From contig NZ_CP045354.1 of assembly GCF_009363435.1 (NCBI RefSeq), forward strand, positions 5,236,501-5,300,500: a stretch of 64,000 nucleotides of DNA, written 5' to 3'. The translations under genes and the position numbers were made by a program. The notes under the pieces are model-generated. The model searched no databases. It worked only from the letters and a program-made list of their open reading frames with translations, and was not told the origin of the DNA. Source of the stretch: Labrenzia sp. THAF82 (GTDB lineage Bacteria; Pseudomonadota; Alphaproteobacteria; Rhizobiales; Stappiaceae). Positions 1 to 9,840 of this stretch are shown piece by piece; positions within the stretch are counted from its first letter, which is position 1; each line of letters begins with the position of its first letter.

Positions 1-377
1 AGAGCTCTGAGAATCTCAAGTGTTGCTGTCAGGCAGATGCCGTTGTCGATTGTCAATGTCGACTGGTTCAGCATAAAGTCGTCGCTGTGAAGGACAAATC
101 CGCGTTCAACTTCAACCGGGCCACCTTTGTGAACGTTCATGTCACGTACGCTGGCCGGCAGCCGGATGGCGCTGTCGTCATTGACGATATCCAGTTGTAT
201 CAAGAGTTCTTCCAGAGACAGGTGCCTGGCAACCTGGTTCACAACCAGTCCCATCGCCCCCTGATCTGAGTGGGAGCATACATAAATCACAGAGTGTTCG
301 AACCGGCTGTCTGCCATGCTCGGCATCGCAATCAGAAACTGTCCTTCGAGGGTATCTGTTGCTTCGGTTACAGCCAT
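1..377 (-). CDS. YqgE/AlgH family protein (5' part; runs off the window)
   Basis: Reading the minus strand from an ATG at 377 gives MAVTEATDTLEGQFLIAMPS and continues open to the window edge, so only the N-terminal ~125 residues are present. The segment with FLIAMPSM, then a GAMGLVVNQ-like stretch and an HKGGPVEVERGFVLH stretch, is typical of the YqgE/AlgH (UPF0301) family, whose biochemical role is unsettled. A GAGGT ribosome-binding site lies a few bases before the ATG. It is divergent from the DsbD-like gene that follows, with about 180 bp between them that must hold both promoters. Confidence 0.85.
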   Translation of the reverse strand, partial: MAVTEATDTLEGQFLIAMPSMADSRFEHSVIYVCSHSDQGAMGLVVNQVARHLSLEELLIQLDIVNDDSAIRLPASVRDMNVHKGGPVEVERGFVLHSDDFMLNQSTLTIDNGICLTATLEILRA

Positions 378-558
378 TCGTACCTCATTTGCTGTTGACG
401 CCCTCTGCCTACTAGAAGTGTAGCCCCTTTGGTTGTGTTTGTTAATGTCAGTTTCCAATTTCACAGGCTTCAAGGTTCACGGCAGCGTCACAAGGATATG
501 ACCCGGATTTAGGTATCTGGCCGATGACCTCTCCCGGAAAGTCGTGTAGCAAAAGAGC

Positions 559-1380
559 ATGAAACGATTTGCGCTTTTCCTTTCGCTCGCCTTTCTGACG
601 GCCCTTACTCCGGCGCGAGCCGCCATGACCGACTGGACTGAGGTCCAAGGTGGCGCCGTGCGGTTGATTGCCTCTGGCGCTCTGAAGGACGGCTCCTATC
701 TAGCCGGTCTGGAATTTCTCATGGAACAGGGCTGGCATACTTATTGGCGCTACCCTGGCGAAGCCGGCATTCCGCCGCAAATCACGCTTTCGAACACCGC
801 CAATTTGAAAGACATCGAGATTCTTTATCCGGTGCCTGAGCGCTACAATGACGGGTTTTCTGAATCGATCGTCTATCACGACGGCATCGTGTTGCCGATC
901 AAAGTGACCCCTGAAGACCCTTCCGGTGAGGTTCGCTTCTCCATCGAGCTCTTCTTCGGCATCTGCAAGGACATCTGTGTTCCGGGTGACGCTGTTCTCA
1001 GCCTGGATTTCGGCCCGGACATGGAAGAAGACAAGCTCGCAGCAAAACTGATCGAGCGCGACCTGGACAATGTTCCGGCGTCTTCAGGCGACGATACGTT
1101 GAAGATCCAGAATGTGAGCCTGTCTGAAGACAAGAAAGCGCTGGTTATCGATGCCATCGTTGGCATTGAGGAACAGCCGGACCTCTTTGCTGCCGGTCCA
1201 CACGGATCATTCATCGGGCTGCCCAAATTGTTCAACCACGATGCAGATACGGCGACCTGGCATCTGTCCACCAAGGGTCTGTCCACTCAGGGCGACGACA
1301 GGACACTCCGGCTGGTACTGAAATCCGGTGGCAGGGCGACGGAATTTTTGCAACCGATTGATCCCGCTTGGGTGGAATAA
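559..1380 (+). CDS. periplasmic protein with DsbD N-terminal-like domain
   Basis: A 273-residue protein. A signal peptide (about residues 1-21, ending ARA/A) is followed by one domain resembling the periplasmic N-terminal domain of DsbD/ScsB, which passes reducing equivalents to periplasmic thiol partners. A CKDIC pair (about residues 136-140) is the likely redox-active site. The membrane and C-terminal thioredoxin domains of full DsbD are absent, so this is a stand-alone domain, and its electron donor cannot be named from this window. It precedes a peroxiredoxin gene on the same strand, a reasonable redox neighbour, but the 122-bp gap leaves co-transcription open. Confidence 0.82.
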   Translation: MKRFALFLSLAFLTALTPARAAMTDWTEVQGGAVRLIASGALKDGSYLAGLEFLMEQGWHTYWRYPGEAGIPPQITLSNTANLKDIEILYPVPERYNDGFSESIVYHDGIVLPIKVTPEDPSGEVRFSIELFFGICKDICVPGDAVLSLDFGPDMEEDKLAAKLIERDLDNVPASSGDDTLKIQNVSLSEDKKALVIDAIVGIEEQPDLFAAGPHGSFIGLPKLFNHDADTATWHLSTKGLSTQGDDRTLRLVLKSGGRATEFLQPIDPAWVE

Positions 1381-1502
1381 ACAGCCGTCAAACCACAAGC
1401 GCTCATTTTTGGTGCCGTGTCCCTCGACTGGAACCGGATTCCGCCCTATCTCTGGCCCGGGCTGCATTTTTCTTCTGCAGCCATCGGACAAGGGATTTAG
1501 TT

Positions 1503-1991
1503 ATGACACTTAAGGTTGGGGACCGCCTCCCGGAGGCAACGTTCAAGATCATGACCGAGGACGGTCCGGGCGAAACGACAACAAGCGCGCTGACGACTGG
1601 CAAGACGCTGGTGCTCTTTGGTGTGCCCGGGGCCTTCACGCCAACCTGCCACATGAACCACCTGCCTGGCTTTGTCGAACATTCAGAGACACTCAAGAAC
1701 AAGGGCGTTGACGAGATCGCCGTTGTTTCCGTCAACGACGTCTTTGTGATGGATGCCTGGGAAAAGGGTTCGAACACCGGCGGCAAGATCACGTTTCTGG
1801 CTGACACCGGCGCTGAGTTTGTCGAAGCCGTTGGTCTCGGGCTCGGCCCAGCACCCATCTTCGGTCATCTGCGCTCACAACGCTTCGCACTAATCGCCAA
1901 AGACGGAGAAGTGACTTTTCTGGCCGTTGAAGACAGTCCTGGCGATGCTACTAAAACGGGTGCCGCCGCTATTTTGGAAGCGCTCGGCTAG
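1503..1991 (+). CDS. peroxiredoxin, Prx5-like, 1-Cys
   Basis: A 162-residue peroxiredoxin of the Prx5/AhpE-like redoxin fold, expected to reduce H2O2 and organic hydroperoxides in the cytosol. The signature GVPGAFTPTC places the peroxidatic cysteine at residue 49. There is no other cysteine in the protein, so it must be resolved by an external thiol (1-Cys mechanism). The open frame extends upstream to about 1368, but the ATG at 1503, preceded by AAGGG, gives the family-typical N-terminus MTLKVGDRLPEATF. A strong hairpin terminator follows the stop. Confidence 0.93.
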   Translation: MTLKVGDRLPEATFKIMTEDGPGETTTSALTTGKTLVLFGVPGAFTPTCHMNHLPGFVEHSETLKNKGVDEIAVVSVNDVFVMDAWEKGSNTGGKITFLADTGAEFVEAVGLGLGPAPIFGHLRSQRFALIAKDGEVTFLAVEDSPGDATKTGAAAILEALG

Positions 1992-2015
1992 AGCTTCGCG
2001 ATATCCGACAAGTTA

Positions 2016-2040
2016 AGAGAGCCCGGAAGGGCTCTCTTTT
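2016..2040. terminator. hairpin terminator between peroxiredoxin and SURF1 genes
   Basis: A perfect 9-bp stem, AGAGAGCCC / GGGCTCTCT, has a GGAA loop and is followed by a short T run on the plus strand. It sits between two convergent genes. The SURF1 stop codon begins at its edge (2039-2041). It most clearly terminates the plus-strand peroxiredoxin transcript. Confidence 0.85.
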
Positions 2041-2797
2041 ATGCGCTGTCCCTGCGCTTTCGAGGCCATAAAACGCTGGCGGCCCAGGTCAAATAGACGC
2101 CCACCAATGTGGCCGCGAGACCGAACCAGGTGAGCGCATAACCGAGGTGATCGTTTTTAAACCTAACGATCGTTTCGCCAGCCTGAGGCATGCCGGCGGC
2201 AGGCGTAAACGCCGCATCCAAGTCAACGCTATAGGGCGCGAGGCCCGTGGCATCGACCCCCAGAAGCTCAGCCATCGATGCCGTATCACGCGCGAACCAG
2301 ATGAGATCGTTCTCATCGGGCTCCGGAGTCGTCCAATTTGGCTTCTCGCTGAGACGCAACAACCCGGTCAGGGTGACTTCGCCTTCAGGCAGGTCAAGTG
2401 CTTCAGCTCGGAGATTGTCATCTAACCCCTGGGGCAGAAAGCCGCGATTGACAAAAACCGTCCAACCTTCATCCGATTTGAACGGCACATAGACCATCAG
2501 CCCGGGACCGCCTATAGCGCCAACCGGATCTGTCAGCGCCGTGTAGTAATAGGCAGAGCCTTTCTGGAAGGCGCCACTGACCTCAACACGACGATAATCG
2601 TCGTCTTCTGAGAGCGTCATCCATTCAGTTGGGCCAGGTGCCGAAACCGGTGGACTGGAAACACCTGCCTTTACTCTGTCGATCAAAGCTTCTTTCCAGG
2701 CCAGCCGGTTGAGCTGCCAGAAGCCGAGATTGAGCAGAATGGCCAGCGCAATCAACGTCGCAATGGTTGGAAAAATGAGTTTCCTCATAGGCCCCAT
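2039..2797 (-). CDS. SURF1 family cytochrome oxidase assembly protein
   Basis: A 252-residue SURF1/Shy1 family protein that helps mature the heme a3-CuB centre of cytochrome c oxidase. It shows the usual layout of one N-terminal transmembrane segment (about residues 8-27, LIFPTIATLIALAILLNLGF then WQL) and one near the C-terminus (HLGYALTWFGLAATLVGVYL), with a periplasmic domain between. The motif VFVNRGFLP is typical. An alternative ATG at 2788 also has a GAGG behind it, so the start is uncertain by three codons. It is the last gene of the cox operon, 20 bp after the DUF983 gene. Confidence 0.92.
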   Translation of the reverse strand: MGPMRKLIFPTIATLIALAILLNLGFWQLNRLAWKEALIDRVKAGVSSPPVSAPGPTEWMTLSEDDDYRRVEVSGAFQKGSAYYYTALTDPVGAIGGPGLMVYVPFKSDEGWTVFVNRGFLPQGLDDNLRAEALDLPEGEVTLTGLLRLSEKPNWTTPEPDENDLIWFARDTASMAELLGVDATGLAPYSVDLDAAFTPAAGMPQAGETIVRFKNDHLGYALTWFGLAATLVGVYLTWAASVLWPRKRRDSA

Positions 2798-2817
2798 CCT
2801 CGGGACAATCCTTTCAG

Positions 2818-3207
2818 TCAGGAGTGCTGATCGTCGTCAAGGCGACCTTCAGCGGCCTTGTGGCGAAACTGCAGGGCAATCATAAGACCTTTCAATGGAC
2901 GAAGCACCAACCCGGCAAGTACGACAGTTAACGGCAGCCAAAGCAACAGATGCAGCCAGACTGGTGGCTGGAACGAGAGTTCGACAAAAAGCACCAATCC
3001 GACGACGACAAAACCGACCAACATGATGACAAACACTGCAGGTCCATCACCACTATCCGCGAAACCATAGTCCAGCCCGCAAGACATGCAGGATTTCTTC
3101 ACGCTCAGGAAGCCATCAAAAAGATTGCCCTGGCCACACTGCGGACATTTACCCGAAAGGCCGGCGGGTACCGGATTGACCGGAGGAAAATGCGCCTTGT
3201 CTTCCAT
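2818..3207 (-). CDS. DUF983 membrane protein of the cox operon
   Basis: A 129-residue DUF983 protein. The N-terminal part carries a zinc-ribbon-like pair of cysteine motifs, CPQCG and CMSCG, after a short proline-rich start. Two transmembrane segments follow (about residues 55-75 and 80-100). The family is regularly found between cytochrome oxidase subunit III and SURF1 in alphaproteobacteria, so a role in oxidase biogenesis is inferred from position. A good AAGGAAGG ribosome-binding site precedes the ATG. A strong hairpin separates it from ctaE upstream. Confidence 0.87.
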   Translation of the reverse strand: MEDKAHFPPVNPVPAGLSGKCPQCGQGNLFDGFLSVKKSCMSCGLDYGFADSGDGPAVFVIMLVGFVVVGLVLFVELSFQPPVWLHLLLWLPLTVVLAGLVLRPLKGLMIALQFRHKAAEGRLDDDQHS

Positions 3208-3236
3208 CGCCTTCCTTACTCCAGAGCACTAAAAGA

Positions 3237-3270
3237 TTGCGCCCGACCCGGTTGACCGGATCGGGCGCAA
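3237..3270 (-). terminator. strong hairpin between ctaE and the DUF983 gene
   Basis: The two 10-base arms TTGCGCCCGA and TCGGGCGCAA are perfectly complementary. A further CCGG/CCGG pair lies inside and TTGA forms the loop (TCAA on the transcript), with one c-a mismatch. On the minus-strand transcript the stem is followed by TCTTTTAG. This looks like an intrinsic terminator or attenuator that lowers transcription of the two downstream genes relative to the oxidase subunits; it could also be an mRNA 3' end stabiliser. Confidence 0.75.
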
Positions 3271-3292
3271 GTGTCGTTCTTAGTTTGTCGCC

Positions 3293-4165
3293 CTAATGGG
3301 CGGCAGGTGTACCCGCGCCCCAGATATAGATGGCGACGAAAAGGAACAGCCAGACAACGTCAACGAAGTGCCAGTACCATGCAGCAGCTTCGAAACCGAA
3401 GTGCTTTTCCTTGGTGAACTGACCCGCGAGCGCACGGCCCAGACAGACAGCCAGGAAGATCGTACCAACAACCACATGGAAGCCGTGGAAGCCTGTGGCC
3501 ATGTAGAAGGTCGCGCCATAAATATTGCCGCTGAAGCCAAACGCAGCGTGGCCATATTCATAGACCTGGCAGATGGTGAAGAGCACGCCCAGCAGAACCG
3601 TCAGCGTCAATCCCCATTTCAGGCCTTCACGGTCTTCATGCAGCATAGCGTGGTGCGCCCACGTCACCGTTGTGCCGGAGCACAGCAGGATCAACGTGTT
3701 GAGCAGTGGCAGGTGCCAGGGATCGAATGTTTCGATGCCATCGGGTGGCCAATGACCGCCAGTCGCCTCGACCCGCGAAAACTGGATCGCTTCTCCAGCA
3801 AAGAGCGCGGCATCGAAATAGGCCCAGAACCAGGCAACGAAGAACATCACTTCCGAAGCGATGAAGAGCAACATGCCGTAGCGCAGATGCAGAGACACAA
3901 CACGCGTGTGGTGACCCTGATGCGATTCATTGATGGTGTCACGCCACCAACCAAACATCACATAGAGAATGACCAACAGTCCAATGGCGAACAGGCCCCA
4001 GCCAGTCAGGTTCATTCCGAACAGAACAAACTCTGTGCCCTGTACCGACTTCATGAAGCCGATGGCTCCAAGAGCAAACACAAATGCGCCCACTCCTCCT
4101 AGAAACGGCCACGGACTTGGTTCCACCAGGTGGTAGTCGTGGTTTTTGGTATGTGCCTCAGCCAT
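3293..4165 (-). CDS. ctaE: cytochrome c oxidase subunit III
   Basis: A 290-residue, seven-helix subunit III of the aa3-type cytochrome c oxidase, the non-catalytic integral subunit that stabilises the core. It has the classic N-terminus with [12 protein letters not shown] and motifs such as [23 protein letters not shown] and the C-terminal [14 protein letters not shown]. The frame is open to 4180, but ATG at 4165 ([12 protein letters not shown]) is the family start. It follows ctaG by about 50 bp. Confidence 0.97.
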   Translation of the reverse strand: MAEAHTKNHDYHLVEPSPWPFLGGVGAFVFALGAIGFMKSVQGTEFVLFGMNLTGWGLFAIGLLVILYVMFGWWRDTINESHQGHHTRVVSLHLRYGMLLFIASEVMFFVAWFWAYFDAALFAGEAIQFSRVEATGGHWPPDGIETFDPWHLPLLNTLILLCSGTTVTWAHHAMLHEDREGLKWGLTLTVLLGVLFTICQVYEYGHAAFGFSGNIYGATFYMATGFHGFHVVVGTIFLAVCLGRALAGQFTKEKHFGFEAAAWYWHFVDVVWLFLFVAIYIWGAGTPAAH

Positions 4166-4214
4166 CGGCAAGCTCCCCAAACACAGTCATTTCAATCGCG
4201 CTCACGCGCCATTC

Positions 4215-4817
4215 TCACAATTTCGTCTCAGCACCGGGCTTTTCGGCTCGGGCTGCTACAGGGCGTTCCGGTTGTTCTACCGGGAAGAAAGTATAGGACA
4301 AAGTGATTTCCTTCACGTGTTTCAGTTCAGGATCCTTGTCCATCTCAGGGTCGACAAAAAAGACGACCGGCATTTCGACGGTCTCGCCAGCTTCAAGTGC
4401 CTGCTCTGTAAAGCAAAAACAGTCCAACTTGTTAAAATAGGCTCCGGCAGCGGGCGGCCATACATTGTATGTGGATGTGCCAACGCTCGGTCCCTCGCCC
4501 GTGTTCGTTGCGAGGTAAGCAAGTTGCGCCGACTCGCCCATCTTGAGGGTTACGGACCGTTGCTCAGGCTTGAATGCCCAGGCAAGACTCTGGTTCACAT
4601 TGCCATCGAAACGGATGGTGATCTTCCGGTCGATCACGACATCGCTGACGGCATCTGCAACCTGTGTAGTGCCACCGAATCCGGTGACCCGGCAGAACAG
4701 GTCATAAAGCGGTACGGCTGCGTAGGCCATTCCCACCATCGAAGCAAACATCCCGACGCAAATGACCGCAACTTTGCGGTTCTTACGGGCCAGATCCTGA
4801 TCCGCTTCCCGGCTCAT
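4215..4817 (-). CDS. ctaG: cytochrome c oxidase assembly protein CtaG/Cox11
   Basis: A 200-residue copper chaperone of the Cox11 family that delivers copper to CuB of subunit I. One N-terminal transmembrane helix (about residues 17-36) anchors a periplasmic domain. The motifs PLYDLFCRVTGFGGTT and CFCFTEQ (the copper-binding cysteine pair) are intact. I chose ATG 4817 because GGAGG lies five bases before it. An ATG at 4829 that overlaps the stop of the preceding small gene is also possible and would add four residues. Confidence 0.94.
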   Translation of the reverse strand: MSREADQDLARKNRKVAVICVGMFASMVGMAYAAVPLYDLFCRVTGFGGTTQVADAVSDVVIDRKITIRFDGNVNQSLAWAFKPEQRSVTLKMGESAQLAYLATNTGEGPSVGTSTYNVWPPAAGAYFNKLDCFCFTEQALEAGETVEMPVVFFVDPEMDKDPELKHVKEITLSYTFFPVEQPERPVAARAEKPGAETKL

Positions 4818-4828
4818 GCGTTCCTCCA

Positions 4829-4990
4829 TCAGAGCGCCCTGTCCATTACACTCGGTCCCAGCTTGATGATGGTAACGATGTAAAAGAGCACAACCATGGC
4901 AACCAACACGGCTGCTATCGCAATCGAGCGCGCACGGCGCTTTTTCTTTTGCTCGTCTGTCAGCTTGATGCCCTGTTCTTCGGCGGCCAT
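4829..4990 (-). CDS. 53-residue membrane protein between ctaB and ctaG
   Basis: A short gene. From ATG 4990 it encodes 53 residues: a charged head (MAAEEQGIKLTDEQKKKRRA), then one transmembrane helix (about residues 22-42) and a short tail with KLGPSVMD. Small proteins of this shape commonly sit between ctaB and ctaG in alphaproteobacterial cox operons and may be accessory to oxidase assembly; the function is not established. It starts four bases after the ctaB stop, and its TGA overlaps a possible ctaG ATG (TGATG), so translational coupling is likely. Confidence 0.85.
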   Translation of the reverse strand: MAAEEQGIKLTDEQKKKRRARSIAIAAVLVAMVVLFYIVTIIKLGPSVMDRAL

Positions 4991-4994
4991 GCGA

Positions 4995-5930
4995 TCAGGC
5001 CCCCGAGATCAGGCTTTCGCCCAGAAGAAGAGCGAACAGCATGAACAGATAGAAGATCGAAAACTTGAACAGCCGCCAACACGCGGCCTTGGCGGCGTCG
5101 CCTTCCCGCTTGCGCCAGATATCTGCGGCAAGGGCAACGAAGATTATACCGAGCGTTGCAGACGCTGCGCCGTAGAACAGGCTCGCAAATCCGAGCAGAT
5201 AGGGGGCGACACCTACCGGCGCCAAGAGGATTGAATAGATCAGTATGTGGTGGCGCGTGCTGGTGGGCCCTGCGACCACCGGAAGCATAGGCACTTTTGC
5301 TGCCGTGTAGTCACCGTTTTTAACAAGAGCCAGAGCCCAGAAATGCGGCGGCGTCCACATGAAGATAATAAGGAACAGAACGAAGCTTTCCAGGCTGACG
5401 CTGCCTGTGACGGATGCCCAGCCAATCATCGGTGGGAACGCGCCAGCCGCACCGCCAATAACGATGTTCTGTGGCGTCGAACGTTTCAGCCACATCGTAT
5501 AGACGATGACATAAAAGGCGATCGTGAAGGCAAGGAAAGCACCGGCAAACCAGTTCACCAGAAGGCCAAGCGTCAGAACCGAACCGATCGAAAGCGTGAT
5601 GCCGAAGGCAAGTGCTTCGTCCGGTGTGATCTTCCCTGCCGGGATCGGACGCTTGCGCGTGCGAGTCATGACGACGTCGATGTCTGCGTCGTACCACATG
5701 TTGAGAGCACCGGATGCTCCGGCACCGATTGCGATACACAAGATCGCGACGATACCGAGCACGGGGTGCACATTGCCAGGGGCAAGCATGAGGCCAACGA
5801 ATGCCGTGAAGATGACCAGCGACATGACACGGGGCTTCAGGAGCGCCACATAGTCGCTCACAGATCCCATCCCGCCATCCCAAACGGCGCTGTCCTGGTT
5901 CATTGTTTCCTGGCGCTCAACGAGCGACAT
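4995..5930 (-). CDS. ctaB: protoheme IX farnesyltransferase (heme O synthase)
   Basis: A 311-residue UbiA-superfamily prenyltransferase that adds a farnesyl group to protoheme IX, making heme O on the way to heme A. Around eight transmembrane helices are visible. The first prenyl-diphosphate/Mg site is seen as NMWYDADID followed by RTRKRPIP, as in CyoE/CtaB. Two starts are plausible: ATG 5930 with AAAGGA before it, and ATG 5903 with CAGGAAAC before it. It follows ctaD after a 144-bp gap containing a very stable hairpin. Confidence 0.95.
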   Translation of the reverse strand: MSLVERQETMNQDSAVWDGGMGSVSDYVALLKPRVMSLVIFTAFVGLMLAPGNVHPVLGIVAILCIAIGAGASGALNMWYDADIDVVMTRTRKRPIPAGKITPDEALAFGITLSIGSVLTLGLLVNWFAGAFLAFTIAFYVIVYTMWLKRSTPQNIVIGGAAGAFPPMIGWASVTGSVSLESFVLFLIIFMWTPPHFWALALVKNGDYTAAKVPMLPVVAGPTSTRHHILIYSILLAPVGVAPYLLGFASLFYGAASATLGIIFVALAADIWRKREGDAAKAACWRLFKFSIFYLFMLFALLLGESLISGA

Positions 5931-6012
5931 AGGCGCGTCCTTTGATTTCCATGTCAGCCTGTTCTCTCAGCCGGTTTCCAGCACTTACCGAACTTGTCAG
6001 GCTTTCAAACTG

Positions 6013-6039
6013 GCACCGCGCCGGGGTCCGGCGCGGTGC
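6013..6039 (-). other. 12-bp perfect hairpin between ctaD and ctaB
   Basis: Arms GCACCGCGCCGG and CCGGCGCGGTGC are perfectly complementary around a 3-base loop. No T run follows on the operon strand (the sequence continues CAGTTTGAAAG), so it is not a classic terminator. An mRNA-stabilising or processing element at the 3' end of the ctaD message is the likelier role. Confidence 0.7.
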
Positions 6040-6074
6040 AGATCATGCGATGGAGACTATCCTCCACACCACGC

Positions 6075-7685
<1,611 letters not shown>

Positions 7686-7739
7686 TCAAACTTTCTCAGC
7701 GGCGCTGCGTCTCATCGCGCGCATCGCCAAACAAGAAAA

Positions 7740-7763
7740 GTCGCAGCGTTATTTCGCTGCGAC
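7740..7763 (-). terminator. attenuator-like hairpin with the coxB stop codon in its loop
   Basis: GTCGCAGCG and CGCTGCGAC pair perfectly (9 bp). The loop on the coding strand is AAATAA, so the coxB stop codon TAA lies in the loop. The coding strand then reads TTTTCTTGTTT, a U-rich tract as in an intrinsic terminator. Because ctaD follows 70 bp later, a partial terminator or a 3'-end protecting hairpin is more likely than full termination. Confidence 0.72.
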
Positions 7764-8699
7764 CGAGACTTCTTCATTCTGGCCGCTTTCGGCGACTTTC
7801 TTTGCATCGGCAATCGACGCCATCAGCTGTTCGTTTGCCGTGTCCAGATCATCCTGAGCCGCGGATGCCCAAGTCTGGAACTGGTCTTTTGAGACCACAC
7901 GAACGGCAATCGGCATGAAGGCGTGGTCCTTGCCGCAAAGCTCTGAACACTGACCGTAGAAAACGCCCTCTTCACGAGCATGGAACCATGTCTCGTTCAA
8001 GCGGCCGGGGATCGCATCGATCTTGAGGCCCATGGACGGCATCGCGAAGGCATGGATCACATCTTCAGAGGTCACCTGCAGGCGAACAGTGGTGTCAACC
8101 GGAACGACCAGATCGTAGTCAACTGCGAGCAAGCGCGGAACTTCCGCAATCGAAACGCCGCGCGCATCAGCGACTTCCTGCCTTTCAGCAAGATCGGCTG
8201 CAGGATCTGAAGAATCGCCCACCATGAGGGAGTCGAAGTAAAGTTCGCCCATACCCTCGTCGGTGTATTCATAGCCCCAGTACCACTGATAACCGATCGC
8301 CTTGATGGTCATGTCGTACTCGGGAATATCCAACTGCTTGTAAAGCAGACGGAAGGAGGGAATGGCGATCACAACAAGGATCAGGATCGGGACAACCGTC
8401 CACGCGACCTCGATCATCGTGTTGTGCGACGTGCGCGAGGGAACAGGGTTCGCCTTGGCACTGAAACGCGACATGCAAACAATCAGCAGCGCCAGCACGA
8501 AAAGTGTAATGACGGTGATGATTATCAACGTGAAGCTGTTGAACCATGTGATGTCGTCCATCACTTCGGTGACAGACCGCTGAAATCCGAGCTGCCAGTT
8601 CGTCATGCCGGATTCGGCCGCCAGGGCCGCAGTGGACACCCCAGCAAATGTCGCCGCCATTCCGGCTATAGTCATGAGACGCTTGAAGATTGCCTTCAC
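7749..8699 (-). CDS. coxB: cytochrome c oxidase subunit II
   Basis: A 316-residue subunit II: a signal peptide (ending about ALA/A near residue 28), two transmembrane helices, then a periplasmic cupredoxin domain holding the dinuclear CuA site that takes electrons from cytochrome c. The CuA motif GQCSELCGKDHAFMP is complete. The frame is open to 8738, but a GTG at 8699 with GGGAAGGGAG just upstream gives a proper signal peptide start (MKAIFKRLMTIAG). It is the first gene of the cox operon. Confidence 0.95.
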   Translation of the reverse strand: MKAIFKRLMTIAGMAATFAGVSTAALAAESGMTNWQLGFQRSVTEVMDDITWFNSFTLIIITVITLFVLALLIVCMSRFSAKANPVPSRTSHNTMIEVAWTVVPILILVVIAIPSFRLLYKQLDIPEYDMTIKAIGYQWYWGYEYTDEGMGELYFDSLMVGDSSDPAADLAERQEVADARGVSIAEVPRLLAVDYDLVVPVDTTVRLQVTSEDVIHAFAMPSMGLKIDAIPGRLNETWFHAREEGVFYGQCSELCGKDHAFMPIAVRVVSKDQFQTWASAAQDDLDTANEQLMASIADAKKVAESGQNEEVSVAAK

Positions 8700-9214
8700 G
8701 TCCGCGCTCCCTTCCCTCAGCCGCTTCACGCGGCACATGCATCAATACCGGATACACACTCCGGCCCAATCCAGTGCGGCAGTAGCGGGCTTGGCGCAGC
8801 TTCGCAAGCCCCTATCTGCCGCATCCGGACACCCGACAGGATTATCTGATGGCCGGACTATAACCACAAACTGGTATTGAGGGCGATGGTTTCTACTGTG
8901 CAGAGCGGCGATGTGCCGCATCACCCCACCAACACCCTGCTGTCGCACAAAAACCACAAGAAACGCCGGGCTGCAACGGAATTTCCAACTTTTCACAGTC
9001 CCTGAAAGGCTTTGGCCATTTGACAAGGGTCAAGGACAGGCTGATTTTCGACAAAAAATGCAACTATCGCTGCCGATTGAAACCCCGCCGGACTAGAATC
9101 AAGCGCTATCATGCGGCAAGGTCGGCTCGGGATCATATTCATGATTCGCAGGCCAGCCGATTTCCGGATGCGGGAGCGGCTCACGGATCATATAACGCTT
9201 GACTGGAGGTTTTC
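8700..9214. other. non-coding gap between coxB and the ialB-like gene
   Basis: This 515-bp region lies between two divergent genes, so it should hold the cox operon promoter and that of the IalB gene. No convincing gene, tRNA or known riboswitch is seen. A TTGACA-like hexamer occurs near 9020 on the plus strand, but I could not pair it with a good -10 element. Confidence 0.5.
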
Positions 9215-9775
9215 TTGTCAACCCTTTTGACGCAGTCCCTGGCTGCCCGCAAGACCGGACGCTCCAAACTGTCGATTGCCAAGTTTGCCGCCATTGCCGG
9301 AATTCTTTTCAGCGCCGTTTCACACGCAACGTTGCCCGCCGCGGCTCAAGGCGAGGTGCGCTCTGCGCATGGCGACTGGCAAATGCGCTGCGATACGCCT
9401 CCCGGCTCGACCGGAGAACAATGCGCCCTGATCCAGAATGTGACGGCAGCAGACCGCGAGAATGTCGGTCTTTCGGTGATAATCCTCAAAACCGCCGACA
9501 AACAGGCACGTATCCTGCGTGTCCTTGCGCCGCTTGGCGTGCTTTTGCCCTCGGGCCTCGGTCTGCGGGTCGACAATGCCGATATCGGGCGTGCGGGGTT
9601 TGTCCGCTGTCTGCCGAACGGCTGTATTGCTGAAGTCATTTTGGAAGAAGACCTGCTGACCAAACTGCAAGGGGGTGGACAGGCCACGTTCATCATTTTC
9701 CAGACACCGGAAGAAGGGATCGGTATCCCGATTTCGCTGAACGGTTTCTCAGCCGGGTTTGACGCTCTGCCCTAG
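9215..9775 (+). CDS. invasion-associated locus B (IalB) family periplasmic protein
   Basis: A 186-residue IalB family protein. After a signal region (about residues 20-45, ending AAAQG) comes the typical pattern HGDWQMRCD, then QNVTAADRENVGLSV and GRAGFVRCLPNGCIAE. In Bartonella the founding member is linked to erythrocyte invasion, but in free-living relatives the role is unknown and it often accompanies cox genes. The start is TTG at 9215, chosen for GGAGG five bases upstream. A bidirectional terminator follows. Confidence 0.88.
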   Translation: MSTLLTQSLAARKTGRSKLSIAKFAAIAGILFSAVSHATLPAAAQGEVRSAHGDWQMRCDTPPGSTGEQCALIQNVTAADRENVGLSVIILKTADKQARILRVLAPLGVLLPSGLGLRVDNADIGRAGFVRCLPNGCIAEVILEEDLLTKLQGGGQATFIIFQTPEEGIGIPISLNGFSAGFDALP

Positions 9776-9814
9776 GGCCGCCAAAAGCGAACAATCCTCT
9801 TAATTCACGACGAC

Positions 9815-9840
9815 AAAAAGCGCCCTTCGGCGCTTTTTTC
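9815..9840. terminator. bidirectional hairpin terminator
   Basis: AAAAAGCGCC / GGCGCTTTTT pair perfectly around a CTTC loop, with a T run on either strand. It separates the convergent IalB-like and Kef-type genes and can serve both. Confidence 0.92.

Noticed and set aside
3296-4102. 268-codon open frame antisense to ctaE
   Set aside because: Shadow of the conserved subunit III gene; no ribosome-binding site or family match.
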